Shown in pieces: positions 49,093 through 60,716 of a stretch of DNA of 64,000 nt (positions within the stretch are counted from its first letter, which is position 1; each line of letters starts with the position of its first letter). A program made the position numbers and the translations under genes. The notes below the pieces were generated by a model that ran no database searches, had not been told where the DNA came from, and saw only the letters and a list, made by a program, of their open reading frames with translations. The stretch is from Globodera rostochiensis. Lineage: Eukaryota; Nematoda; Chromadorea; Rhabditida; Heteroderidae. The DNA is taken from assembly GCA_018350325.1 (NCBI GenBank), contig JAEVLN010000007.1, positions 1,765,109-1,829,108 on the forward strand, written 5' to 3'.

Positions 49093-49528
49093 GTCCTGAT
49101 CAATGGACCAGATCATATGAAAATATATTTTGGGGGTATTTTTTAGCACATATTTAGCGACATATTTTAAGCTTTTTCAGATTTTTAGTACATATTTGCA
49201 CCATTTTCCGAAAATTCTGCCATATAAATATGAAAATTTTTAAAATTCTGCTTATTTTCAAAAAATTTTCTGAAATGCCTTTAATTTACTCCAGAGATTT
49301 GGAAATGTATTTGGTTTGCAACTGTAACAAGCAAAACGATAAAGTTGATTAATTTTTGAAAATTTTATGCATAAACTGACTAGATTTTGGCCATTTTTGA
49401 CACATATTTAAGCACATATGTTTCCATTTTTGGGTTTTTAATACATAGGTATTTTAGCATTTTTAAGACATAAAAACATACATATTTTGGGTTTTTAGCA
49501 CACAAAAAATCCCATCCCTACTTATCAT

Positions 49529-50379
49529 TAGGGCTCCGATTTATATGGAAATCCATTTTGTTTTTGCAAACTTGAAACGGCTTCTAAATGCCATAAATCA
49601 GGGTTCCGATTCGTACTTGAATGGCAAGTACAGTGCTTGAAAATGGACCCTCGTACTTAAAAATTAAAAATGTGCTTATTTTCAAGAATGTACTTGAAAA
49701 ATGAGAATTTGGCGTGAGTGTTGAAAATTTAGGGGTTTTAATGGAAATATTCGTGTTTGGCATTGTGTATATTCAAAATTCCAATATAAAATAGTCATTC
49801 AAACATTGTTAATAATTTCCAAAATTTTCCGGACTTCTCATAAAATTGGTTGCAATTCCCTTAACAAATTGAGTCAAAAATTCAAAATTTTCTCGGCGGC
49901 GCCTATCGGCACCGCCGACCCCCCCCCCAACTTTTCCCAAAAATTTTTGAAAAATCACGCGCAAAAAAATAGATATAAAGAGCACCGATTGTTGAGCGGA
50001 AACAAAAAATTGTTGGGAAAGATTCATTCGGGCGTGAAATACAAGCTATTTGAACAGGAATAAAGCGTTTTTGTTTTAAAAAATGGAAATTTTGAGTGTA
50101 CTTGGAATTCGTAAAATTGGCCCATTATGTACTTGGAAATCAACATGCTTGTACTTGGGAATCGACTTTATCGGAACCCTGCCATAAATAGTGTTTTTAG
50201 CTTTGGTTGGAGCTTCTAGAGCCCATTTTATAATCCATATTTTTCCATTTTCGCGATTTTTATCCATATTTAGCCATTTTTCAAAAATTCCTTAACAAAA
50301 AGGCAATAAAAACGAAAAATACACCCTTAAAGATCGACTTTTTCAAAAGAGATTTTTTGTCATATAAATCGGAGCCCTA
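49529..50379. mobile_element. hAT-like element, TSD CTTATCAT, host of a nested element
   Basis: Ends TAGGGCTCCGATTTATATG and CATATAAATCGGAGCCCTA are flanked by CTTATCAT (49,521-49,528 and 50,380-50,387). It is itself interrupted at 49,599-50,181. Confidence 0.9.
49599..50181. mobile_element. Nested hAT-like element, TSD CCATAAAT
   Basis: Ends CAGGGTTCCGATTCGTACTTG-like and TATCGGAACCCTG lie between CCATAAAT repeats (49,591-49,598 and 50,182-50,189). It contains the hairpin module (49,893-49,918). It is the youngest of this stack. Confidence 0.88.
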
Positions 50380-50480
50380 CTTATCATCTTTCAGTGATTG
50401 GGGGTTGTCAAAGGTCAGGAATTGATAAGTCATTTTGGTCAGATCAAAGCTGGTGCCGAAGTCGCCCAGTTCAGTACCGT

Positions 50481-51513
50481 GCCAGCCTTTTTTTCTTAAA
50501 TAGGTAAGAGAAAAACTTGTATTTCAAGTGATTCACGATTTATACATCCAAAAATTATTGTACTACAGTACCCCTTACGCACCTACGCACGGTGCCCATG
50601 TAAGGTTGCACATGATTCTTATCGGAGAAAAGAGTTAGAGCTTAGCGGTCTTTTGGAGTTGTAGAGAATTTTGTGGGCTATTCATCCCTCATGACGGGTT
50701 TTGCAGAAAAATTTTTCATTCCCTCAGGAATTTTTTCCCCGAAATTACCCCCGTTTCAGTGTATTTTGGAGTTTCCGGATCTCCATGAAGGAGGTGCTGT
50801 AGCAACATGGTTTAATTACTTTTTTTGATCAGTATCAAAAGTTATGCCTGCATGAATTTTTTTTTGGATTTTTAGCCACACAAAAAATTGATTTTGTTTT
50901 TAACTTTTGTCAAAATAGATATGGCGAGCACTGTAGGTCGATGGTCCTAATCAAACTTTTTTTGCCATTCATTTGCTAAAATGATAAAATTCAGAAACCC
51001 TTCAATCAGTAAGAAGAAATTAGTTTTATGTAATTTCTCTACTTTATTACTGCAAGTGTCTTAAAAAAAATTCAATAAAAATAATAAAAAAATCTTTTGA
51101 AATCTTTTTGACAAACCAAAAATGGAATATAAAAAATCAAAATATATTTTTTCCTTATTGTCCTTGTCTCCCGTACAATCATTTGTTATGAAATATAAAA
51201 TACATTATCGAATAAAATGTTTTGTTGACTTTTCGCGAACCAGAATGCTGCAAAAAAAATTCATACATACGACGCGATTGAGGAGAGCGAAAACCAAAAC
51301 CACTCAACTAACACCATTCATTCTGACGATGTTACTAATCATTTCATTCTACTTTTACCAAAAGTTAAATATTAAATTTTGTTTGTTTCCAATCCCTCCC
51401 CCTCCCCACATTCCTAATTTCACATTGTTTAATTAAAATAAATACATAAATTCTTCCAAAAAATAAGTTAAATTAGTTGTTGTAATAATATAAAATAAAT
51501 TGTTAGCTGAAAA
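50481..51513. other. Intergenic
   Basis: No gene is recognised. An open frame at 51,122-51,436 is AT-driven, without a leader or family match. Confidence 0.35.
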
Positions 51514-52082
51514 ATGAAAACATTTGTTTGCCTTTATCTTTTTGTTGTGTGTGTTCAACAAATTTTTTGTGCTCCTATTCGAAACCCGTCATCAAAGAAT
51601 CAAGTTGATGTCGCAGTGGAATTGGCAAAAAGTACAGGATTAACCAATACATATACGTTGGAATTCACAAATCTCTCCTACAAAATGTTGTGCCAAGTCA
51701 AATTTCGTATTGAACTGCCTGAAACGGTAAAATTTGATTATTCAAATGATCTCAAAGCGATTTAAAGATCTGGGGCTGATTAGAACAGTAAATATGTCTT
51801 TAAGTTAAACTTTATTTTTTGTCGCCGAGAAATTAAAATAAATATGTATTCCTTAATTAATTAAAATTTAATTTTTTTTATTAAAAGGCAACTTTGGTTA
51901 AATACTGGAACTTGAGCCCGGTCAGCGGCACCACGGATCACTTCACATTGCCTGATCACGAGCAAATTTCGCCTGGCCAAGCTTTTGCCTATGCTGGAAT
52001 AAAAGTGAATGGAGTTGGAGAGCCGAAAATAACGATACTTGACACTGTGAAAGTTCTAAGCACCAAACGATGCCCATTTTAA
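51514..52082 (+). CDS. Secreted CBM49-like protein A
   Basis: Two exons (51514-51726, 51888-52082) give 135 residues. Residues 1-20 (MKTFVCLYLFVVCVQQIFCA) are a signal peptide. The mature protein is one beta-rich domain. YTLEFTNLSYKMLCQVKFR and a W-N-L stretch lead to FTLPDHEQISPGQAF and GEPKITILD. This resembles the pattern of CBM49 cellulose-binding modules (N-x-S, then W, FP, L-x-PG-x-F, then P-x-V). Two cysteines (LCQVKF and KRCPF) are conserved with paralogues B and C and could pair. Binding to cellulose or chitin is inferred from family resemblance and from GH18 neighbours. It is a single-domain protein without a catalytic partner. Confidence 0.7.
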
Positions 52083-53759
52083 TTACATTACTTTGTGTGC
52101 TTGAATTTGAGCAAATTTCAGCTCCAATTCAGAAAACATTGAAATGAAATCCATCCAGCGCCTTTGAAATTAACCATTATTTGAATTTTATTAGTAAATC
52201 ATATAAAAAAAATTATTTTGTAATAATTGATTGGACTGTCATTTAAATAGAATGTAGACAATTGCTAGAATACAAAAATTTATTTAAAAAATTGATTTTA
52301 TTGTTAAAAGTATTTTTTTATGATTTAAACTCAAATAGATAATTAATAAAATTTAGCTTTGTAAAGCTTAGTCATAATTGATTCCAGACAAACAAAAATG
52401 CTTCAAAAATGATGAAATAAATAAAATTTCTAATACTTTGAAATCTATTGAATAGCACAGTAAGCTTGAATAGCAATTCTTCAATCGATTTGATTACTCA
52501 TAACTCCGCAAGCATTAAACACTACCACATCAAAATCATCATTTTGCTCTACGATTGACCAAAAAATTTTGTTTAACAATTCGCTTATTTCATAATAAAA
52601 AAGACATTAATGGTTTCATATTTTGTATAAATGTTTAATAAAAAATTGTTTAAAACTTTTTAGAAATACATAGTTTGATTAAAAGGTGTTTTAAACGCAT
52701 TATTATTATTATTATTATTTTGAAACTAGAGATAAATACAGCACATTTTTCACCAAAGTTGTACTACGTACCATTCATCTCCTTCCCGATATTTAGCAAA
52801 ATTGCTACTTTCATTTTGTCCTCGCTCCCCTTTTTTTTTAACTATGGAAGATTAATCAACAGAAAATTTCAATCACAAATGTGCAAGACAACAGTCATCA
52901 TGGTCATGATCGTGATCAGAAAAACACCTACCTACATTAGTGTACCAAAGGGTAAAGTTATCGGCGAAGCGCAACCGCCGATCACAAATTGGGGTGGGGT
53001 GGGGGGGGGAGATTAAATTTCTCAAAATCTTTCAAAATATAATTTAATTAAATTATATCATTACATTCATTCGCCTACCTTCTGATTCTTGAATCTTTCG
53101 TATTTCTTTCAAAACATACCTTTGCCTTAAATTAAATATTTTGTCATGATTGTGATCACAAAAAACACACACTTACAATTTGCTGTATCACTTTTAATTT
53201 AATTTATTTTGGTCATGGTTATGATCAAAAATAAAATGGTAAAGTGATCGATCACAAACATTGGGCGGGAAAAAACTAAGTATAACATCGCATTCATCCC
53301 GACGACCTTCCGATTCTCGAAATCTTTCAAAATCTATCCATAATTTAATTAAAAATCATACCACCACTATTCATTCACCCGACCTTTTTATTCTCCAAAT
53401 CTTTCACATGATCCAAAATATTTCTATTTAAATAAATTACGGGTTACAGCCAGGCACAAAAGTATTATACTTTTTCGCCTTTATGCCAAATTTCATCAGC
53501 AGCTTTCCTTATTTAAAATTACGGAATTTTTAGCACAGGATTTCTTAACTTTTTTTCCAAAATAAGTAGTATTAGATTAACACTAAATTCTTTTCTTTAA
53601 TATCCGTTAAAATTCTGATTTACTTTAAAAATCTGAATCAAAAAATCATTGATAACTTTTCATTCAAAAATTTAAAAATCAAAATATTAAAAAACCTCAA
53701 AAAGAAAATGTTTAATTCTTCCTTATTCCAATTATATTTTGGTCAAAAAACCTTTGAAC
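52083..53759. other. Intergenic, AT-rich with dispersed short repeats
   Basis: A phrase of the type TCATGATCGTGATCAnAAAA occurs at about 52,900, 53,145 and 53,215. An ATT microsatellite is at about 52,698-52,720. A GATAGGCAC-type module is absent here. No gene is seen. Confidence 0.4.
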
Positions 53760-53895
53760 TAGAGTAGGACGGGATCGGACTGGTACTGAAGTCTCCTATT
53801 TAGGGACTTAATTTCCCCCATATAAAATCTCGATTTTTTAATTTTCTTAATCCCGGTCCCGGGTTTTTCCAAAATCCCGATCCCGTCCTACTCTA
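53760..53895. mobile_element. hAT-like MITE just upstream of protein B start, TSD CTTTGAAC
   Basis: 136 bp with ends TAGAGTAGGACGGGATCGG and CGATCCCGTCCTACTCTA, flanked by CTTTGAAC (53,752-53,759 and 53,896-53,903). The start codon of protein B is 16 bp beyond the right duplication. Confidence 0.9.
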
Positions 53896-53918
53896 CTTTG
53901 AACAGATAAAACGAAAAA

Positions 53919-55405
53919 ATGAACAAATTTGTTGGCGTATTGTTGTTCATTGGATGGATTCAACAAATTGTTCGTGTATCAGCAGCACCACCAGCAAAAA
54001 TTATCATCATTGAATACAGCCGTGACGAGACCAACAGTCAGGTAAAATTATTTTGTAAGTTCCATAAATTTAATTAAAAATTCAGGATGATGAACAAAAA
54101 CTGCCAAACGGTGCCAACACAGAAAAATCGTAAAAATTTAAAACTGTTAAGATTTAAATGATGTTATTTGAATAATCTTTACAAAATTGAATTTACTAGT
54201 AAAATCTGACTCATTTTTTCAATAAAGAATATAGAAATAATAAAGACAAATAAAGTTTTCAAATTTTACTAGTAAAACTCGAATAATCCTAAAATTCATA
54301 ATAAGCTGACATATATATATTTTATATTTTCTTTATATTAATAGTATAAGCCGACATATATTTTATTTTCTTTATATTAATAGAACAAAAAACTATTTTT
54401 AGACCCGAATTGCCGGTCAGCCCCAATGTCACACAAGAAAATGCAACGCAGCTTCCGCCTTTTGGTTCTCCAATTGTTGTTTCAGTGAATTTGGAAAATA
54501 AAACTGAAACTGGCAATCAGTTCAACATTAAATTCACTGACATAAGCTACTTGTTGGTGTGCCAAATCAAATTTCGTCTCGTAGTTCCCAGCGAGGTATT
54601 TTGTAACTTAACAATTAAAATTTCAAATTTCTTTACTTTCTTAAAAATAGTAATCTCAACAATACCTTATTAATATGAATTAAAAAATTTGTATTTTTTA
54701 AATTCTTTTAAATTTTTCCTAAAGGCATCTCTGGCCAAGCATTGGCAAATGAATCCCGTCCCTGGCACCGACGATCAATTTACTTTGCCAGACGGTGAGT
54801 AGGTTTTTAGTTTTTCAAATTCTTCTTCAAGGCAAAACAAATTGTTTTTAAAAAAAGTAATTGTTCCCACTGGTCCAAATTTCTTTTTTGATATATGGTT
54901 TGCGCATTTTGAAAGTCGCTTTGCTCTAAATACATAGTTCTATTTTTGTTGGTTTTATATTATACAATAAGGTGAAAAAATGAATGATCTTTACTATACT
55001 AGAACCGGGGTTACCGTATATACTGTTGTAATCCCACCCCCTCTAATAATGCCGCCCCCATAGGAGGGAGTTGAGAATCCCCCACCCCCTGTAATGAATC
55101 CCGGCTCCTCAATAATCCCCCACCCCCTGTAATGAATCCCGGCCCCTTCAATAATCCCCCCCTCCCCCTCTAATAATCCCGCCCTCTCTGAGTAGGTTGA
55201 AAAATAATCCCACCGGTGGGATTAAAACAGTATATACGGTAACTATTTTTAGAAAAACTGAAAATTTTCAGATCTTCGCTTGTACCCCGGACGAGCCTAT
55301 GACTGTGGCGTGATGCTGGTCGGCAATGGGGAACCGAAAATTGAGATTCTGGACACCGTGACTGTGCTGACAACTCATAAATGCCCGAATGATTTTGGAA
55401 ATTGA
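53919..55405 (+). CDS. Secreted CBM49-like protein B
   Basis: Five exons (53919-54041, 54086-54129, 54403-54595, 54725-54794, 55272-55405) give about 187 residues. A signal peptide (FVGVLLFIGWIQQIVRVSA) precedes a 50-residue low-complexity linker that protein A lacks. The same domain follows: ITFT/IKFTDISYLLVCQIKFR, WQMNPVPGTDDQFTLPD, YPGRAYDCG, GEPKIEILDTVTVL and a final KCPNDFGN. The acidic, polar linker and extra introns suggest exon gain. The last intron holds a MITE (55,010-55,247). Function is as for protein A, with secretion clear and ligand inferred. Confidence 0.7.
55010..55247. mobile_element. MITE with GTTACCGTATATACTGTT ends
   Basis: Inverted ends GGTTACCGTATATACTGTT and AACAGTATATACGGTAAC enclose tandem CCCCACCCCCTGTAATGAAT units. 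It is located within the last intron of protein B. No target duplication was resolved. Confidence 0.75.
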
Positions 55406-56026
55406 TCCGAGAGCAAAACTCTGAAAACGAACTGGAACTTCAAAGCTTCCATATACCTATTTGTACTTTTATTAATAGAAGTGATCGCAAATATGCAATT
55501 AAACAATTTATGAAAATTTTTCAACAATTTTTGGTTTTTTATGAAATAAAGCACAAAATTTGAGTACTTTGATTCGGAAAGAGTAGGAGGATTGTTGCAC
55601 AACAATAGATTTCATTTTTGATTGATAATTTTGAATAGATAAAACGACAATTTCTAGAGCCATATTAAATGAAGAATTGTTAATATCGAAGCCCAATTAT
55701 ATTTTTGAATAGGTGATACTGATAGATATTAGCATTAGCTGATACAACCAAAAAAAGAGAATCAAGGCTCTATGCTTGCCGTCGTTTTTTGAAATTTTTC
55801 TTTTTAAATTTTATTTTAGTAATTGTATTTGTCATTATTCAATGTTTTGTTTAAAATATTATTTGACTATAAATTTTTACTTTCTTTGATAGATTGTATT
55901 TTATGCTTAGGGATTCGACTAAAAATTAAACAGTCTGAGAATTTGGATGAATTTGATAAAGCAAAGAAAAAATAAATTACTTTCTTTTTATGTTTAAAAA
56001 AATTTCAAACATATAACACTATTTAA
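55406..56026. other. Intergenic
   Basis: AT-rich, 3' flank of protein B, no recognised feature. Confidence 0.35.
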
Positions 56027-56949
56027 CAGGGATGGGCAAAATTTCGGATCCGAAATTTCGGATTCCGGAAAATTTCGGGTTTTTGGCCGTTTCGGATTTC
56101 GGGTTTCGGATTTCGGAATTTGAGCAAAATTTCGGATTTTGCACCCCTAAGAATGGGATTTTTGAGACATGGAAAAGCTTGGTGTTGGTGTAGTGGTGAG
56201 TGGTTCGGCCGTTGAACTTTTGGTGTGGGTTCAGGTCCCCGACTATGTTAGTAATTTTTTCTGACTTTCTCTGAACATTTACGGTCTACTATGTAAACAA
56301 TTCCAGAAATTTTTTTAAATTTCCCATTTTTAAAAATATTTTAGATGACAATTCACAAGTTTTCATTTCATTTTTGATTGTAAAATTCGCTGAATATTTA
56401 AAAAATTTATAACTTTGTTCAAAGTTGAGTGATCGTAAATTACTTTAGTGCCATAAAATGCAGAAAAGCCAATTTTCTTAACAAGATTCGTTAAAATTTT
56501 CAAAAAATTTTCCCGGCGGCGCCTATCGGCACCGCCGGACTCCTCCCAAAAAAGTGCCGATTTTTTAAATTTTGGTTGCAAATCTTTTAACAAATTGAGT
56601 CAAAATTCAAAATTTTCTCGGCGGCGCCTATCGGCACCGCTGACCCCATCCCCCCAGATCTAAAGCATAGTTCTCAAAAACCTTTTTGCTGACCAATTAG
56701 ACGAAGGAGAATGGTAATAATTATTGCATATCGGAGTGAAGCACAAATAAGATAGAAAAACCTTTTTTTGTTTATCAGAAATGCAAAAATTTCCTGGAAA
56801 AAATTTCGGATTTCGGGTTTCGGATTCCGGAAAAATTTCGGGATTTTCGTGAATTCGGATTTCGGATTTAAAATCCTTTCGGATTTTTGGTTTTCCGGAA
56901 TTTCGGAATTCGGATTTCGGATTTTATTTTCCGATTTTGCCCATCCCTG
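56027..56949. mobile_element. hAT-like element carrying SINE pieces, TSD CTATTTAA
   Basis: Ends CAGGGATGGGCAAAATTTCGG and ATTTTGCCCATCCCTG are flanked by CTATTTAA (56,019-56,026 and 56,950-56,957). Between TTTCGGATTTCGG-rich flanks lie a tRNA-like head (about 56,185-56,245: GTGTAGTGGTGAGTGG, GGTTCAGGTCCCC) and two hairpin modules (56,513-56,540 and 56,619-56,643), the second with tail CTAAAGCATAGTTCTCAAAAA. Confidence 0.88.
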
Positions 56950-57333
56950 CTATTTAAGTGTTAAATATAAATAATTATATTTTAGATAATACGTCAAAAA
57001 AAAATATTTGTTGTTATAGCTGATTGAAATTTTCATAATTGAGAATTTTTTTCAAAACGAAATAATGAATGATCAGTTATTATTTATTACGTATAAAACA
57101 TTTATTAAATTTTAAAAATGAAAGTTGAACAAACAACACAGGTCATATTATTTATTGCAGCTCATTTAATCCAATTTTTGATAAATAAAAAATGAAAAAA
57201 AAACATTATGAGATTGGTATTCGAATCTATGCTCTAAGTTTACACAGCATTCAGATTAAAATATTATTCATGATATAGTTGCTTATAAAAAGATTTTTAA
57301 AACCATAAAAATTAATATATTTGAAATTCCAAA

Positions 57334-58740
57334 ATGAACAAATTTTTGGCAATATTATTTTGTGCATGGATCCATCCACTAGCAATTGTTTCTGTTTCTT
57401 CGTACCGAGTTGTCGGTTATTATCAGGGCAACCGGGCCATGACGAGTGCTCAGGTTGCCATAATTTAGTTTTTTAATTTTTTTTTGAATTTCTGCTTTTT
57501 TGAAAATAGGCCAAGAAGCTGACCCACCTGATCCTTGCCTTTTCGGTTCCGGATGTTCAAGGCAATTTGAGTCCTTTAACTTCTGTCCAAAAGCAAGCTT
57601 TAAAAACTGGTAAATCCGCAAATAACGCCTTGAAAGTGTTGATTGCAATTGGCGGAGGGTAAAAATATTTTTAAATTAAAAAAAATATTGAGAATTTTAA
57701 GCGGCTTTAATCCCAGCACTTTTACATCGCTAACATCGAACAGTGGAACTCGAAAAGCGTTTATTGCTAAAATTGTTTATTTTTTGAAAAGTAATGGATT
57801 GGACGGTGCCGACATCGACTGGGAGTTCCCAACAGCGGTAAAGATAATGGGATCAGTCAATTCCTCTGAATACGAACAAAGCTAATCGACAAATAGTTAC
57901 CTATATTTGAAAAATATAAATATTTTAAATTCAAAATTAAAATTTGAATAAAACTTATTAAACAGAATGACAAGGCCAATTATGTGACATTTCTGAGTGA
58001 GTTGAAGAAAGCACTTCCATCCGGCACTTTGCTTAGCATAGCCTCAGCGGCAAGTGCCTTTTATTTGGACCCGGGTTTTGACTTGGCCGGCATTGCCGCC
58101 GCCGTGGACTTCATCAACGTGATGTGCTACGATTATTATGGCGGATGGAGCAAAGAGTCGACGGGACCGAACTCGGCACTTTATCAGGGCGGAAGTGCCG
58201 ATCCTTCTGATTCACTCAACACCAACTGGACAATCGCTTATCATCTGTCCAAAATGCGCAATCCGGGAAAGGTAAATTCTATGAGTATGATTGATCGCAA
58301 TAATAAAAGTCACATATTATCTCAACTTACTATTAGGTTTTCAATCGGCTTTTAGTTGAATTTGGGAGTGCCATTCTACGCTAAATACTGGAACAACGTT
58401 GGAGCACCACTGAAAGGTGACGGCCTTTGGCGCCAGCTCGGCACCTATGGTACTGAATTGGCTTGGCGCGACTTGAGCACCAGCTTTGATTTGACCAAAA
58501 TGACTTATCATAAGACTGCCAAAACGCCGTACATTTACGATGCTTCTTCCAAAAAATTCCTGACCTTTGACAACCCCCAATCACTGAAAGATAAGGTAAG
58601 AAAAAAATTTTGGAAAGGATTTATAAATATAATCTTTTTAGATTCAATATGTTGCTAGCCATAAAATTGGAGGAACAATGATCTGGTCCATTGATCAGGA
58701 CGACGATAAATTATCTTTATTAAATTCCGTTTCAAAATGA
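57334..58740 (+). CDS. Secreted GH18 chitinase (intact)
   Basis: Six exons (57334-57453, 57510-57658, 57702-57837, 57966-58271, 58356-58595, 58642-58740) give 349 residues. A signal peptide of about 23 residues is followed by VVGYYQGNRAMT, the first barrel strand. KVLIAIGGGGF is the SxGG-like motif. The catalytic strand is DGADIDWE at about 124-131, with E131 as proton donor. NVMCYDYYGGW is the MxYDxxG motif, and GGTMIWSIDQDD is the last strand with its conserved Trp. The enzyme hydrolyses beta-1,4 GlcNAc bonds by substrate-assisted catalysis. No chitin-binding domain is attached; separate CBM49-like proteins lie on both sides. Chitinases of nematodes serve egg hatching, moulting or feeding, and the role here is not determinable. 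Confidence 0.93.
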
Positions 58741-60048
58741 ATTTTTTTAAAAGGCACCTTTTAAATTGCAAGTTGGTATTCTTGTGTAACTTCCGATAAA
58801 TATTTGCTCTGTTTATGCTTTATCTCTAATTATCTAAATTAAAATATTTATATATTAAAAAGTAACGTGTAGTCTCTGCGAATATAAATTATTATTGATA
58901 AACATTTTTTACAACTATTTTTTGTTGGAGTATTATCACAAAAGTGAATAAACCAATTTACGCCCAAAAATTTAGACCAATGACGTAAATTTTGAATAAT
59001 AATAAAACGCAAATCTTAAATGATTTTTAAAATCCTGAATTTGGATCAAATGTTTGCACAGCGCTCAAATGATTATATTTTACGCATAAAATGTTCTATT
59101 TTGCGTATAAAAAAACATTTAATCTCATTCAAAATAAAAAAAAGAATCAAAAAGTAGGTATTTAGATGTTCGTGAACTGTCATTTTTGCGACTTTTCAAA
59201 TCGACTAACTTTCCTTTGAATTTATTAGTTTTAGTGAATGTAGAAATATTCTTATGTTAAATCAAATTATAATTTTTCCTTTGAGTTTCGTTAACGCTGT
59301 GCATTTTATTTTCAAAGTTTAATAAAAAGCTTATTGAATTTTTACATCGTTAAAATTTGTCATTTTATGAATTAGGTATTCAATGAAAGATTAAACTCGG
59401 GTTCCTCCCCGACCCCGAGCCCCAAAATGTGTCGTCCCCAACCCCGACATTGCAAACCCCGGCCACCCCGATCCCGTCCCCGATCTTTTTTTGGGTCGGG
59501 GATCGAGGGTGAACGAACAGCAGCCCTAAAGAACGGACTTTTTTGGGAGCAACGATTTCCCTTTCAAAAAGTTTTCGGCAATTTTGTGAATCTGGGTTGT
59601 GGGGCCATCAGACCATGGGAGATACAAATAATTTTTTTCACAATTTACAAAATCCCCTTCACTCTTGAGATTTTAATGATGATGAATGAATTTAAAATGT
59701 ATTAAAAAAATGTTATGAACAAAATTTCTTCCCCCCCCCCCGACCCCCGATCCCCGACCCCAAAAAATTTGGTCGTTCCCAAAAAATTTGGTCGTTCCCG
59801 ACCCCGACATGGCCAACCCCGACCCAGACTTTCCCGCCCCGAGGGTTTGGGGAGGAGCCCTAGATTAAACAGTCTGAGAATTGGGAACAATTTGGAATAA
59901 AAGTAAAACAAAAAACAAAAATTTCCATAAGAATCATACAACCAATTTTTAATGATATTTTAGGAATTTTCGAAGCACTCTTGGATTTATACAAAATAAA
60001 ATGTTTTTTTCCATAATTTAGAAAACGTTAACTCGATATACTTTGGCT
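58741..60048. other. Intergenic with a hAT-like element (59,397-59,862)
   Basis: The element has ends TCGGGTTCCTCCCC and GGGGAGGAGCCCTA, CCCCGACCCCGA-rich flanks, and GATTAAAC duplications (59,389-59,396 and 59,863-59,870). The open frames in it are compositional. The remainder is AT-rich without genes. Confidence 0.7.
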
Positions 60049-60703
60049 ATGTTTTGGAAGTTATCTTTTGCGATTCTTTGTTGCACCTTTATTGGCTCAA
60101 AGTAAATTTTATAATTAAATCAATTTAAATCAAATCAAAATCATAATTTTAAGTTTTGGATCAACCCAAACCGTACAGCCAAATCCGGACTGGGTTTCTG
60201 TTCAAGTGATAAAAATAAAAAATACTAATAATAATGGCGCTCGTTTTATTCTAACTTTCCGTAACGGGGCCTTCGTGCAAGTGTGCTCCGTTAAATTTTG
60301 TCTATCATTGCCAAATAAGGTAAATTTTCTCGCAATTAAAATTTAAATAAAAACTGGACATTTTTGTGGCATAAAATTAACCCTAAGTTTTAAATATTTA
60401 TTTGAGGACGGTTTGCTGAAGACCGGGTTCATCAAGGCTTCATATTCAATAATTTATTTTTTAATATTTTTTAATTTATATTTTTTGAATTTAAAGACTA
60501 AGCTGGACGTGTACTCACAAATGCGCCCTGTTCCGCGCACCAAGGACCAATATACGTTGTTATTCACGAAATTGGGCGGCTTGTTACCGTCTCAAGAGCT
60601 TAATGCAAGTGTGACACTGATAGGCAGTGGAAAGCCGAAAGTGTCCGTTCTGAAAATCGAAACAACTGAAACCGCTCTAAAGTGCCCTTATAAATTGAAG
60701 TAA
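60049..60703 (+). CDS. Secreted CBM49-like protein C
   Basis: Three exons (60049-60101, 60154-60319, 60497-60703) give 141 residues. Signal peptide MFWKLSFAILCCTFIG. The domain keeps WVSVQVIKI, FILTFRNGAFVQVCSVKFCLSLP, DQYTLLFTKLGG, LIGSGKPKVSVLKI and a terminal KCPYKLK. The aromatic W seen before the loop in A and B is replaced (LDVYSQMRPVP), and an extra Cys follows KF. It is more divergent than A and B, so ligand preference may differ. The neighbours are the intact GH18 upstream and the GH18 pseudogene downstream, both on the same strand. Confidence 0.68.
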
Positions 60704-60716
60704 TCGACAATAATGG

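Larger units (their letters stand above)
48190..50480 (-). pseudogene. GH18 chitinase relic split by hAT-like elements
   Basis: Minus-strand fragments match the intact GH18 gene at 57,334-58,740. 48,273-48,190 equals its last codons and 3' UTR (GACGACGATAAATTATC). 49,118-49,093 equals ATGATCTGGTCCATTGATCA. 50,480-50,388 equals ACTGAACTGGGCGACTTCGG and the TTTGACAACCCCCAATCACT stretch. The pieces are in the correct order but separated by elements at 48,274-49,092 and 49,529-50,379 plus a further repeat at 49,119-49,520. Only the 3' part of the gene survives. Confidence 0.85.

Noticed and set aside
52675..53016. 113-residue open frame between proteins A and B
   Set aside because: Begins in an ATT microsatellite and has low-complexity hydrophobic content; no conserved motif or splice link to neighbours.
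56185..56245. Possible functional tRNA gene (A- and B-box-like motifs)
   Set aside because: No complete cloverleaf with a paired acceptor stem could be formed. The segment is inside a transposon and recurs as a degenerate SINE head.
59427..59941. Open frames rich in Arg-Pro on both strands
   Set aside because: They are composed of CCCCGACC repeats at the ends of a hAT-like element.
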